This document shows, piece by piece, positions 1 through 5,430 of a stretch of DNA of 7,092 nt. The translations under genes and the position numbers were made by a program. Within the stretch, counting starts at the first letter, position 1, and each line of letters begins with the position of its first letter. The stretch lies in the NCBI GenBank assembly GCA_029573925.1, contig JAKQBV010000557.1:1-7092 (forward strand). Direction: 5' to 3'. Origin of the DNA: a bacterium (GTDB lineage Bacteria > UBP15 > UBA6099). The notes beneath the pieces are model-generated. The model saw only the letters and a program-made list of their open reading frames with translations, had not been told where the DNA came from and ran no database searches.

Positions 1-91
1 TCTTGGGATTCCAGCGGCGGCTTCGATGCCCAAAATGGACACCAGCCTCCAGCAACTGCTTCATCGTGATTACCTGTTGGTTCTGACTCAT
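1..91 (-). CDS. rpsB: 30S ribosomal protein S2, N-terminal 30 codons (runs off the left edge)
   Basis: The reverse strand from 91 reads MSQNQQVITM followed by KQLLEAG and GVHFGHRSRRWNPK, the hallmark start of ribosomal protein S2, a small-subunit protein that binds the 30S head-body junction. Only about 30 of the roughly 230-260 residues usual for the family are inside the window; the gene continues off the edge. The start is fixed by a strong GGAGG (97-101) 5 bases upstream of the ATG. Most S2 proteins I know read GHQTRxWNPK here, so the RS in place of QT is a mild variation in a conserved stretch. The gene has a leader of about 190 bases with several hairpins, described separately, which fits the known feedback control of rpsB operons. 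Identity is very secure. Confidence 0.95.
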   Translation of the reverse strand, partial: MSQNQQVITMKQLLEAGVHFGHRSRRWNPK

Positions 92-231
92 TAAATCCTC
101 CCTCTGCTTAACCTCTGTCCCCTTCATCCCTCGGCGGAACCGCTGCTTCGATGGAAGCTTGGCGGCGCAACCGCTTCAGTCCGGGAACATGCGTTTTAGG
201 CGAATGTGCAGCGAATTTTCGCCTTTTACAC

Positions 232-259
232 AAAAAAGACTGATTAAAAATTCAGTCTT
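232..259 (-). terminator. Intrinsic terminator inside the rpsB leader (possible attenuator)
   Basis: On the reverse strand an 8-bp perfect stem AAGACTGA/TCAGTCTT (252-259 with 236-243) with an 8-base loop runs into a tract of six T (232-237). The opposite strand lacks a T tract, so it acts on leftward transcripts. It lies about 50 bases after the proposed rpsB start site and directly abuts another hairpin (259-284). It could be a leader attenuator, or simply the terminator of the upstream amphi-Trp transcript. Confidence 0.65.
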
Positions 260-284
260 CGGCGGCGTGCTTCTTTGCCGCCGA
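259..284 (-). other. GC-rich hairpin abutting the terminator
   Basis: TCGGCGGC (259-266) and GCCGCCGA (277-284) form a perfect 8-bp stem with a 10-base loop. It shares its edge base (259) with the terminator stem, so the two hairpins would stack or compete at one base. It may protect the 5' end of the rpsB transcript or take part in attenuation. Confidence 0.5.
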
Positions 285-290
285 CCTGAA

Positions 291-319
291 AGTTTAGCGC
301 ATCATCGAGTGGTTTTCAA
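291..319 (-). promoter_or_regulatory. Candidate sigma-70 promoter for rpsB
   Basis: On the reverse strand TTGAAA (314-319) and TAAACT (291-296) are separated by exactly 17 bases, matching 5/6 and 4/6 of the sigma-70 consensus. Start of transcription would be near 284, right at the first base of the GC hairpin. I found no comparable promoter between the downstream terminator and rpsB, which is why I favour this one. Read-through from the amphi-Trp gene is the alternative. Confidence 0.5.
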
Positions 320-341
320 CACGGCGGCATATTAATATTGA

Positions 342-454
342 TATAACTGACAATAGAAAAGCTAATAATCTTTCACTGATGAAGATTGAACCGTAGAGCG
401 TTCGGCTCTTACATCAGCAGAGCCGAGTATCGTCGTTCTATTGTGATAGTTATA
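342..454. repeat. Inverted-repeat element of about 113 bases with internal hairpins
   Basis: TATAACT (342-348) and ACAATAGAA (350-358) are matched in reverse complement by AGTTATA (448-454) and TTCTATTGT (436-444), with only a two-base bulge and one mismatch between the blocks. Inside lie AATCTT/AAGATT (367-372 with 381-386) and a perfect 8-bp stem TCGGCTCT/AGAGCCGA (402-409 with 419-426). Folded as RNA this would be a closed multibranch structure. The right arm overlaps the stop codon of the amphi-Trp gene. No T tract follows, so it is not a classic terminator. It could be a 3' mRNA structure, a small RNA, or a short non-autonomous repeat. No function is assigned. Confidence 0.45.
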
Positions 455-671
455 CGTTCTTCCACTTGATCTGAAATTCTATCTCTTCATTATCGTCTTC
501 GCGCTCATGCTCAATATTGACAGTAGCGCCCTTGGGAACATGAATTCTCTCGCCGGCGATTTGGATTCTGAAACTCTTGTCTTCGGCCAATGAGTCAGCG
601 AATCTTTTCAATTTTGCTATCATCTGCTTGTTAGTGTATGCCTTCTCAACGTCTCTTTTCTTTTTTGCCAT
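450..671 (-). CDS. Small amphi-Trp domain protein
   Basis: This is a 73-residue charged protein with no signal peptide or membrane segment. It starts MAKKKRDVEKAYTNKQMIAK and ends in an acidic-then-amphipathic strand, EIEFQIKWKNV, with the centre reading FRIQIAGERIHVPKGA. This matches my memory of the amphi-Trp domain, a small domain (about 65-70 residues) of unknown function found in bacteria and archaea and named for its conserved tryptophan near the C-terminus. Two ATGs are adjacent (674 and 671). GGAGG ends only 3 bases before the first and 6 before the second, so I choose the second. A candidate promoter lies at 696-725, and the gene is divergent from the TetR gene. Nothing ties it functionally to its neighbours. 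The family call is by recall, moderately sure. Confidence 0.75.
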   Translation of the reverse strand: MAKKKRDVEKAYTNKQMIAKLKRFADSLAEDKSFRIQIAGERIHVPKGATVNIEHEREDDNEEIEFQIKWKNV

Positions 672-695
672 CATAGTCCTCCGCGAATTCGATTT

Positions 696-725
696 ATTGT
701 AAAGATTAGTAAAAATGCGCGTTAA
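696..725 (-). promoter_or_regulatory. Candidate promoter for the amphi-Trp gene
   Basis: On the reverse strand TACAAT (696-701; 5/6 of the -10 consensus) lies 18 bases after TTAACG (720-725; 4/6 of the -35). Transcription would start near 689, giving a short leader with GGAGG just ahead of the start codon. Confidence 0.4.
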
Positions 726-749
726 ATCAAGAAGTAATTGAAATATCTG

Positions 750-764
750 GTTTTTTTAAAAAAC
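750..764. repeat. AT-rich 15-base perfect palindrome upstream of the TetR promoter
   Basis: GTTTTTTTAAAAAAC is a perfect odd palindrome ending two bases before the -35 hexamer at 767. Such A/T tracts at this position can act as an UP element for RNA polymerase alpha subunits, or bend the intergenic DNA between the divergent promoters. The palindrome is seen; the role is inferred. Confidence 0.35.
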
Positions 765-766
765 GA

Positions 767-795
767 TTGACATAAATTGAACGAGCGTTTAATAT
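767..795 (+). promoter_or_regulatory. Sigma-70 promoter of the TetR-family gene
   Basis: A perfect TTGACA (767-772) is followed after 17 bases by TAATAT (790-795; 4/6). The start site would be near 802. This rules out the upstream in-frame TTG at 800 as the start codon for this transcript and supports ATG at 839. The -10 region lies inside the first of two tandem repeats that look like operator boxes. Confidence 0.7.
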
Positions 796-817
796 TGTTT
801 TGAACGAACGATTAATA
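777..817 (+). promoter_or_regulatory. Tandem operator-like boxes, probably for TetR autoregulation
   Basis: Two 18-base boxes, TTGAACGAGCGTTTAATA (777-794) and TTGAACGAACGATTAATA (800-817), agree at 16 positions and are spaced 23 bases start to start, about two helical turns. The first is itself an imperfect inverted repeat (TTGAACG, AG, CGTTTAA), the symmetry expected for a TetR dimer. Box 1 covers the -10 and box 2 covers the predicted transcription start, so binding would block the promoter. Autorepression is normal in the TetR family. The identity of the binding protein here is inferred. Confidence 0.6.
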
Positions 818-838
818 ATAAAAGGGCGGTTGCGTGAT

Positions 839-1534
839 ATGAAAGCTAACAGTCAACAATTGAAAGCCTCAACTAGCAGTCGCATAGAAGCAATAGGTTG
901 CAAGAGCGATAAAACAAAAGAGAACATACTGAGCGTTGCGGAGAGGCTTTTCGTCGAGCGCGGTTATGACTCGGTAAGCATCAAGGATATCACAGACGCC
1001 GCCGGACTGACAAAAGGGCACGTCTATTATTACTTCGAGAACAAACAGGCTTTGTTCGATGCCGTGCTTGATGGATATTTCTCCGAACATGCAAAAGCTT
1101 TGATGAATTCAGCGAGTTTTTCAGACAAGCTGTCTGAAAGAATTCATTCCGCGGTTGACGCGTATGTGGATTTCATAGAGAGAAATCCGGGGTTTCCTCG
1201 GCTTATACAACGCGAGCTATGTTCCGAATCCTCAAACACGGAAAAGATATCGCGCTCGATGGCTCCTTTGCATCAATGGGGGACGGCCGTTTTTTCAGGA
1301 TTTCTGCCAACCGAAGGGCCGCTTTCGGCAAAGCATTTTTTCATGGATGTTTTTGCGATGATTATAAACTACTACACGTACGCGCCTCTTGTCGCCGGGC
1401 TTTGGGGGGTGTCTCCTTTGAGCGACGCCGCATTATCGGAACGCAGGAGGCATCTGCACATCGTTATTGAAGGATTGGTTGAAAAATACGTCGGCGCTGA
1501 AAATGTGATCACGCTGAAACAAGATGTTGATTGA
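839..1534 (+). CDS. TetR/AcrR-family transcriptional regulator
   Basis: This is a 231-residue cytoplasmic DNA-binding repressor. Residues 27-73 are a typical TetR_N helix-turn-helix: TKENILSVAERLFVERGY, then the turn through AAGLTKGHVYYYFENK, whose recognition helix and YYYF are nearly canonical. The rest is a helical ligand-binding and dimer domain; the segment around 115-128 (NPGFPRLIQREL) is of a type common in TetR proteins that sense lipophilic compounds. An in-frame TTG at 800 would add 13 residues, but it lies at the predicted transcription start inside the operator boxes, so I use ATG 839. The Shine-Dalgarno there is poor (GGGCGG, 9 bases away). About 23 residues before the domain are probably disordered. 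The gene heads a likely operon with the radical SAM and membrane-protein genes. The ligand is unknown. Confidence 0.9.
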   Translation: MKANSQQLKASTSSRIEAIGCKSDKTKENILSVAERLFVERGYDSVSIKDITDAAGLTKGHVYYYFENKQALFDAVLDGYFSEHAKALMNSASFSDKLSERIHSAVDAYVDFIERNPGFPRLIQRELCSESSNTEKISRSMAPLHQWGTAVFSGFLPTEGPLSAKHFFMDVFAMIINYYTYAPLVAGLWGVSPLSDAALSERRRHLHIVIEGLVEKYVGAENVITLKQDVD

Positions 1535-1547
1535 GAGCGCGTTCATC

Positions 1548-1575
1548 CCGGATTTTTTACAATCCGGATTATTTT
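1548..1575 (+). terminator. Weak intrinsic terminator or attenuator between the TetR and radical SAM genes
   Basis: CCGGATT (1548-1554) and AATCCGG (1561-1567) form a perfect 7-bp stem with a 6-base loop, followed by ATTATTTT. The tail is interrupted, so termination is probably partial. I see no good promoter between here and the radical SAM gene, so it may lower expression of the two downstream genes relative to the regulator. Confidence 0.45.
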
Positions 1576-1619
1576 AGAAAATAGACATGAATAAAAACAA
1601 ACAATACAAGGAGACGGAA

Positions 1620-2957
1620 ATGAAAACATCTTCCACATTGAAAAAAGGCAACTTAGAGGAAGCGCTGAGCGGTTTTTTTGAGATGTTCAAAAAAGAAAAG
1701 GAAGCCGTTGAAGTGAGGTTCAAGAACTACGCGCCTCGCGGCGGGCATCCTGACTGGAATGATATCGAAAGGCGCGCGGACGAGCTTGTCGCTAAGGCTT
1801 CCGAGGTGATTGAGTTCGACGACAACACCATAGCGGAGAGAGTTCGCGAGACAGAACGCGTCTCTAAAGCGCTTGCGACGACTGCAATATCGGCTTCAAA
1901 AAACTACACGCGCTTTAAGAACGGGAACCATGCTGTTCTGCCTCCTTACTTCATCTGGACGATGCACAACACTTGCAACTTCAGATGCTCTTATTGCGAC
2001 AATCATAGGGGGGAAAAGTATTTTGATCTCTCCAGCAAGGGCGCGCTCGACACGGAAAACGGGAAGAAACTGCTTGAAGTCTGCAGAAAAAATGTGACCG
2101 GCGTTTACTTCTGCGGAGGCGAGCCTACTCTGCGAAAAGACCTGCCGGAACTTGTCGAATACGCCCATTCGATAAACTATTTTCCGCTGATGATAAACAC
2201 GAACGGCAGCAGGATTCATGAAATGCTGGTGGATAAACGGTATTCAAAATGGTTGAAGCGGATGGACATCATCATAGTCAGTCTGGACGCGCTGAATGTC
2301 GGACTGTTGTCCGAAACATGGGGAGTGTCGAAAGAGCTTTGCGAGCAGGTCATGGTGAACATCCTCGCGCTGAGAAAACTGCAATCCAAAGTGCGGTTCA
2401 AACTGATGGTTAATACCGTGATAACGCCGGAAACGATTTCGGAAGCCGACTCGATATTGGACTGGACGAGCGATCTGGGGATTTGGTATTCTCCCGTGCC
2501 GATGAATTGCGGAGCCACGGTGAATAATGTTCTGATGTCGGACCCAGCATACAAAGCTCTTGCCGACAAGATTATTCAGCGGAAAAAAGACGGGGAGAAA
2601 ATTTTGGGTTCTAAGAGATTGATACGAAGGCTTATGACGGGAGATGAAATACAATGTTATCCCACGCTGAAGCCGCATGTGGACCCGGATGGAAGTCTCT
2701 TGTGGCCGTGCAAAGCGGTGGAAGCGTTCGAGCCTCACAAAATCAATTTGCTGAACTATAGTTCGCTCGATGAGGCGTACCATGCGGCCACAAAGATTGT
2801 GAACATTGACAACTTCCACGGATGCGGAGAAGGGCAGTGCGGGGCGGATTGCAACTGGATGCAGAATTACGTCAGCGACGTTTACGCGCGGGGCATTCAG
2901 AATCCTGTTTCCAGCGGAGTGATAAATGAGATTGTCGAGTTCGTCGGTTCTGTTTAG
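1620..2957 (+). CDS. Radical SAM enzyme with SPASM/twitch-like C-terminal cysteine cluster
   Basis: This is a 445-residue cytoplasmic enzyme. After a helical N-terminal part of about 105 residues comes the radical SAM signature CNFRCSYC (Cys119, Cys123, Cys126), which binds the 4Fe-4S cluster that cleaves S-adenosylmethionine. GGEP follows at 166-169, then INTNGS (192-197) and SLDAL (221-225), all standard barrel positions. The C-terminus has Cys346, Cys364, Cys402, Cys407 and Cys411, in the contexts GDEIQCYP, GSLLWPC and FHGCGEGQCGADC, which suggests an auxiliary Fe-S cluster. No B12-binding domain is visible. The start is ATG 1620, preceded by AAGGAG at a 6-base gap; an ATG at 1587 has no ribosome site. 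It sits between a TetR gene and a membrane-protein gene. The substrate is unknown: it could be peptide maturation or lipid/cofactor chemistry, and no precursor peptide gene is evident. Confidence 0.9.
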   Translation: MKTSSTLKKGNLEEALSGFFEMFKKEKEAVEVRFKNYAPRGGHPDWNDIERRADELVAKASEVIEFDDNTIAERVRETERVSKALATTAISASKNYTRFKNGNHAVLPPYFIWTMHNTCNFRCSYCDNHRGEKYFDLSSKGALDTENGKKLLEVCRKNVTGVYFCGGEPTLRKDLPELVEYAHSINYFPLMINTNGSRIHEMLVDKRYSKWLKRMDIIIVSLDALNVGLLSETWGVSKELCEQVMVNILALRKLQSKVRFKLMVNTVITPETISEADSILDWTSDLGIWYSPVPMNCGATVNNVLMSDPAYKALADKIIQRKKDGEKILGSKRLIRRLMTGDEIQCYPTLKPHVDPDGSLLWPCKAVEAFEPHKINLLNYSSLDEAYHAATKIVNIDNFHGCGEGQCGADCNWMQNYVSDVYARGIQNPVSSGVINEIVEFVGSV

Positions 2958-2999
2958 AAACGACGCGCGGCGAAATCAAAAATCAAACAGGGGAAAGTA

Positions 3000-3749
3000 A
3001 TGATGGAACAAAAAAGAGTATGCGTCGCTACGGTTAGACAAGTTGTTTATGAGATGGCGTTTCTTGCTGTTCCTTTAGTGGCGCTGAAATATTTTTTGAT
3101 GAACACGCCGGTCATGTCGATTGTGATTGGATTGAATCTGCTGGCGAGGTTCATCCTGATACGCCGAAAAGGCGACTGGATATTTTTCCTGATAGGACTG
3201 ATATGCGGAGGAGGGAACGACCTGCTGTCGATGATAAGGGGCGTTTATTTTTACACTCCTCCCACCATCCTCCCGGCTCCGATACCGATATGGATGCTTT
3301 TCTTTTGGGGACATATCTTCACGGCGTTCAGGCAATTGTTCATGCTGAGGCAGTTCGTAGGGCCTGAACCTGAAGGGTCGCCTTGGAAAATTGACAAGCG
3401 CTTGATAGCGGATGTTATTACTTTTGCTGTTTTGAGGTGGATAATATACTCATTCGTTCAACAGGAACCTATCCCGGCTGTCGGTTATGCGTCGGTTGTG
3501 ATTCTCAGACTTGCGCTTGTTCCGCCATCTTTGAGAGAAATCAAATTGATGGCGGTTGTGGTTCCACTCGGAATATTTTACGAGGCCGCGCTGATTCATC
3601 TAGGCCTGTATATTTACCATGACCCTGCGTTTCTAGGAATGCCCGCGTGGCTTATGATTTACTGGGCGTTCATGCTGCCTCTGTTCGTGAAAGGTATTTT
3701 TGAAAGAATTGAATATACGATTGCTGATAGAGGCGCGGCAGGGGATTAG
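3000..3749 (+). CDS. Polytopic membrane protein with an apparent internal duplication
   Basis: This is a 249-residue protein that looks to be in the inner membrane with about seven or eight hydrophobic segments (near 16-34, 36-54, 58-78, 92-116, 137-153, 159-175, 182-205, 214-233). I do not recognise the family with certainty. Two segments resemble each other: 70-114, with an acidic residue (D74), GVYFY and PIPIWMLFFW, and 191-233, with E195, GLYIY and MPAWLMIYW. The G-x-Y-x-Y, P and W-x4-W spacing recalls carotenoid-type and DUF2878-like membrane proteins, a weak resemblance from memory. ATG 3000 follows AGGGG at a 6-base gap; a second ATG is adjacent at 3003. It begins 42 bases after the radical SAM stop, so it is very likely co-transcribed, and could be the membrane partner or a further enzyme of the same pathway. 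Its stop overlaps the convergent glycosyltransferase gene. Confidence 0.75.
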   Translation: MMEQKRVCVATVRQVVYEMAFLAVPLVALKYFLMNTPVMSIVIGLNLLARFILIRRKGDWIFFLIGLICGGGNDLLSMIRGVYFYTPPTILPAPIPIWMLFFWGHIFTAFRQLFMLRQFVGPEPEGSPWKIDKRLIADVITFAVLRWIIYSFVQQEPIPAVGYASVVILRLALVPPSLREIKLMAVVVPLGIFYEAALIHLGLYIYHDPAFLGMPAWLMIYWAFMLPLFVKGIFERIEYTIADRGAAGD

Positions 3750-5314
3750 TAGAACAGCCAGTCGAACGGCTTGATCGGTTTCTCGATGTCGTAAATGAGA
3801 GTCAAACCTTCGATTTCGGTCTTTAAGTGTTTGACATTGCCGCGCTTCAGGCCGTTTTCAATCTCTTCCAAGACTATCCAGTCGGATGGAAACACGAAAG
3901 GGACGTTGTCCATCTCTGCGATTCTCAATTCATAAGGGATGTGTCTCGGCATATTGTCGAAAGCGAAATCCGAGCCGATGATTCTCTCGTCGGAATAGAA
4001 GGCAACCTGCCATTTGGTTGTGAAATCAGTGTATATGCCTTTGACTCCCCGGCTATCTAGGAATTCAATTGTTTTATCTATGCGGCTTCGGTTTTGACAC
4101 GAATTCATTCTACATCGGGACATGTCGAAGAGCGAGACGGTTTGCAGAGAAAGTATTAATGATATCAAAACGATTCCGAAGATTCGCGATTTTGTTTTCG
4201 TATTCAATAAAAAGGAGGCGACCAGAGCGAAGACGAAGGCAATAACAGGAGACAGCGGCAGGAAGTACCTAGGAAAACTCATGGCGTTTTTGAACAGGGT
4301 GAGCGCGGCGAAATAATACGCGACTGTGACGCAAACGGTTAGTATGACTTTCTTTTCTTTCTTTTTTGACGTCGTGAGACTTGAAAAAGCCGCGTAAAGA
4401 ATGAATATGAATGAAATGGCGAATAATATCGTCAACAACAACGAATATGCCGGGCGTTGCGGCGGATAATGATAAATGTAAGGGGAAAAGAAATCCGGAA
4501 ATTTGGAGAACGCGAGAGTTTGCAGGGCGTGAAGATAGTCGCTTGCGGAATTGAAAGTTATCCATCTGCCGAACAGAGAAGAAGAGGGCTTTTCATGTAA
4601 AAGATAGTTTATTTGAACAGACCAACCGGAGAAGAACGCGAGCGATGAAAAGCAGATGTTCTTGAAACCGATATTGCGAATGTAAAGGAGAGCCGAAACG
4701 AACACCGGAAATATGATCACTGCGGCGAACTCGAAACTCCACAAGGCAGCGCCTGAGAAAAAACCGAATCCGACAGCATAGAGAGATTTGATAAAACTGT
4801 TTTTTGTATGAGCATCTAGAGTTTTCGAAAAAAACAAAAGAGCCGTTGCCGCAAGGAGCATGGTTTCGATATACGCGTTGACTTGGAAAGAGGCTTTGAA
4901 AAAAGATGGGGAGAAAGAAAAGAGAAGACCGGTCATAAGGCCGACGCAAGGGCCGGCGGCGCGACGGGCTATTATCGCGACGACGGCGACAAGGATTACA
5001 GAAGACAAGACGGTCATTGACTGGGTCAAAACGTCGCCTGTTCCGAAGAGTTTCGCGAATGGAGCAAGAGTATATGCTATCAAAGCGTGTCCGCCGCCGT
5101 AATCAGAACCGGAAAGATGAAAAAAGCGATCTCCTTGAAACGCCACGCGCTTAATCATTATTCCAACGACGCATTCATCCATATCAAGCGTGCGCTCGGT
5201 GGAAAACAGGAAGAAGAGTCTTGTCGCTAGAGATATTGAAAGAAGGATTAACAGCCACGCAATGAATGATTTGTTTTCTTTGTCGGACATAATGCTGTTG
5301 TCTACCTGCTCCAT
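3746..5314 (-). CDS. GT-C family membrane glycosyltransferase (GT39/ArnT-like)
   Basis: This is a 522-residue multi-pass membrane protein. After a short cytoplasmic tail and a first membrane segment (18-38) comes LDMDECVVG with D44, D46 and E47. This is the acidic motif in the first external loop that serves as catalytic site in GT39/GT83 enzymes, which move sugars from polyprenyl-phosphate donors to lipid or protein acceptors on the outer face of the inner membrane. Many hydrophobic segments follow up to about 395, including FPRYFLPLSPVIAF (347-360), typical of the family. A soluble domain of about 125 residues ends the protein. Start: ATG 5314 with a weak GAG; ATG 5290 is possible. The terminator at 5373-5409 isolates it from the upstream gene, so it needs its own promoter; I see only a TACAAT (5349-5354) without a convincing -35. 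Donor and acceptor are unknown. Confidence 0.8.
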   Translation of the reverse strand: MEQVDNSIMSDKENKSFIAWLLILLSISLATRLFFLFSTERTLDMDECVVGIMIKRVAFQGDRFFHLSGSDYGGGHALIAYTLAPFAKLFGTGDVLTQSMTVLSSVILVAVVAIIARRAAGPCVGLMTGLLFSFSPSFFKASFQVNAYIETMLLAATALLFFSKTLDAHTKNSFIKSLYAVGFGFFSGAALWSFEFAAVIIFPVFVSALLYIRNIGFKNICFSSLAFFSGWSVQINYLLHEKPSSSLFGRWITFNSASDYLHALQTLAFSKFPDFFSPYIYHYPPQRPAYSLLLTILFAISFIFILYAAFSSLTTSKKKEKKVILTVCVTVAYYFAALTLFKNAMSFPRYFLPLSPVIAFVFALVASFLLNTKTKSRIFGIVLISLILSLQTVSLFDMSRCRMNSCQNRSRIDKTIEFLDSRGVKGIYTDFTTKWQVAFYSDERIIGSDFAFDNMPRHIPYELRIAEMDNVPFVFPSDWIVLEEIENGLKRGNVKHLKTEIEGLTLIYDIEKPIKPFDWLFY

Positions 5315-5372
5315 GAATAGCTCAAAACATGATTCAAACGAACAATCTATTGTACATCATGGATTACGGAAT

Positions 5373-5409
5373 AAAAAAATCCCCCGGACATAATATCCGG
5401 GGGATTTTT
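5373..5409 (-). terminator. Strong bidirectional intrinsic terminator
   Basis: AAAAATCCCCCGGA (5375-5388) and TCCGGGGGATTTTT (5396-5409) form a perfect 14-bp stem around a 7-base loop. Read leftward, it follows the stop of the acyltransferase-esterase gene by 21 bases and ends in seven T (complement of 5373-5379). Its symmetry allows it to stop rightward transcripts too. It separates the two minus-strand genes into different transcription units. Confidence 0.92.
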
Positions 5410-5430
5410 GGGAATCGTTATGTAATGAAA

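Larger units (their letters stand above)
92..284 (-). promoter_or_regulatory. Structured 5' leader of rpsB
   Basis: This stretch lies between the proposed rpsB start site and the rpsB Shine-Dalgarno. In transcript order it holds: an 8-bp GC-rich hairpin (277-284 with 259-266); an intrinsic terminator (236-259); a hairpin with a 7-bp stem (218-224 with 198-204); and a GC-rich part at about 121-180 with a 5-bp stem GCTTC/GAAGC around 142-155 and two similar segments of the type GCGGTTnnGCC. rpsB leaders act as translational or transcriptional feedback sites in several bacteria, but I see no match to a leader family I know. That this is a regulatory leader is inferred from its structure and position. 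Confidence 0.5.

Noticed and set aside
391..426. tRNA-like look of GTTCGGCTC with flanking stems
   Set aside because: There is no acceptor stem, anticodon arm or correct T-loop spacing. The stems fit a simple inverted-repeat structure better.
800..838. TTG start at 800 for the TetR gene, adding 13 residues
   Set aside because: It lies at the predicted transcription start, within the second operator-like box, and the extra residues do not resemble TetR sequence. ATG 839 is preferred.
1587..1619. ATG at 1587 for the radical SAM gene
   Set aside because: No ribosome site precedes it, whereas AAGGAG lies 6 bases before the in-frame ATG at 1620.
1587..1640. Short precursor peptide gene for the radical SAM enzyme
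   Set aside because: No small open frame with a ribosome site exists between the TetR and radical SAM genes, nor after the radical SAM gene, where only 42 bases separate it from the membrane-protein gene.
2244..2819. 191-codon open frame on the minus strand
   Set aside because: It is antisense to the radical SAM gene, with arginine- and histidine-rich, low-plausibility composition and no ribosome site of note.
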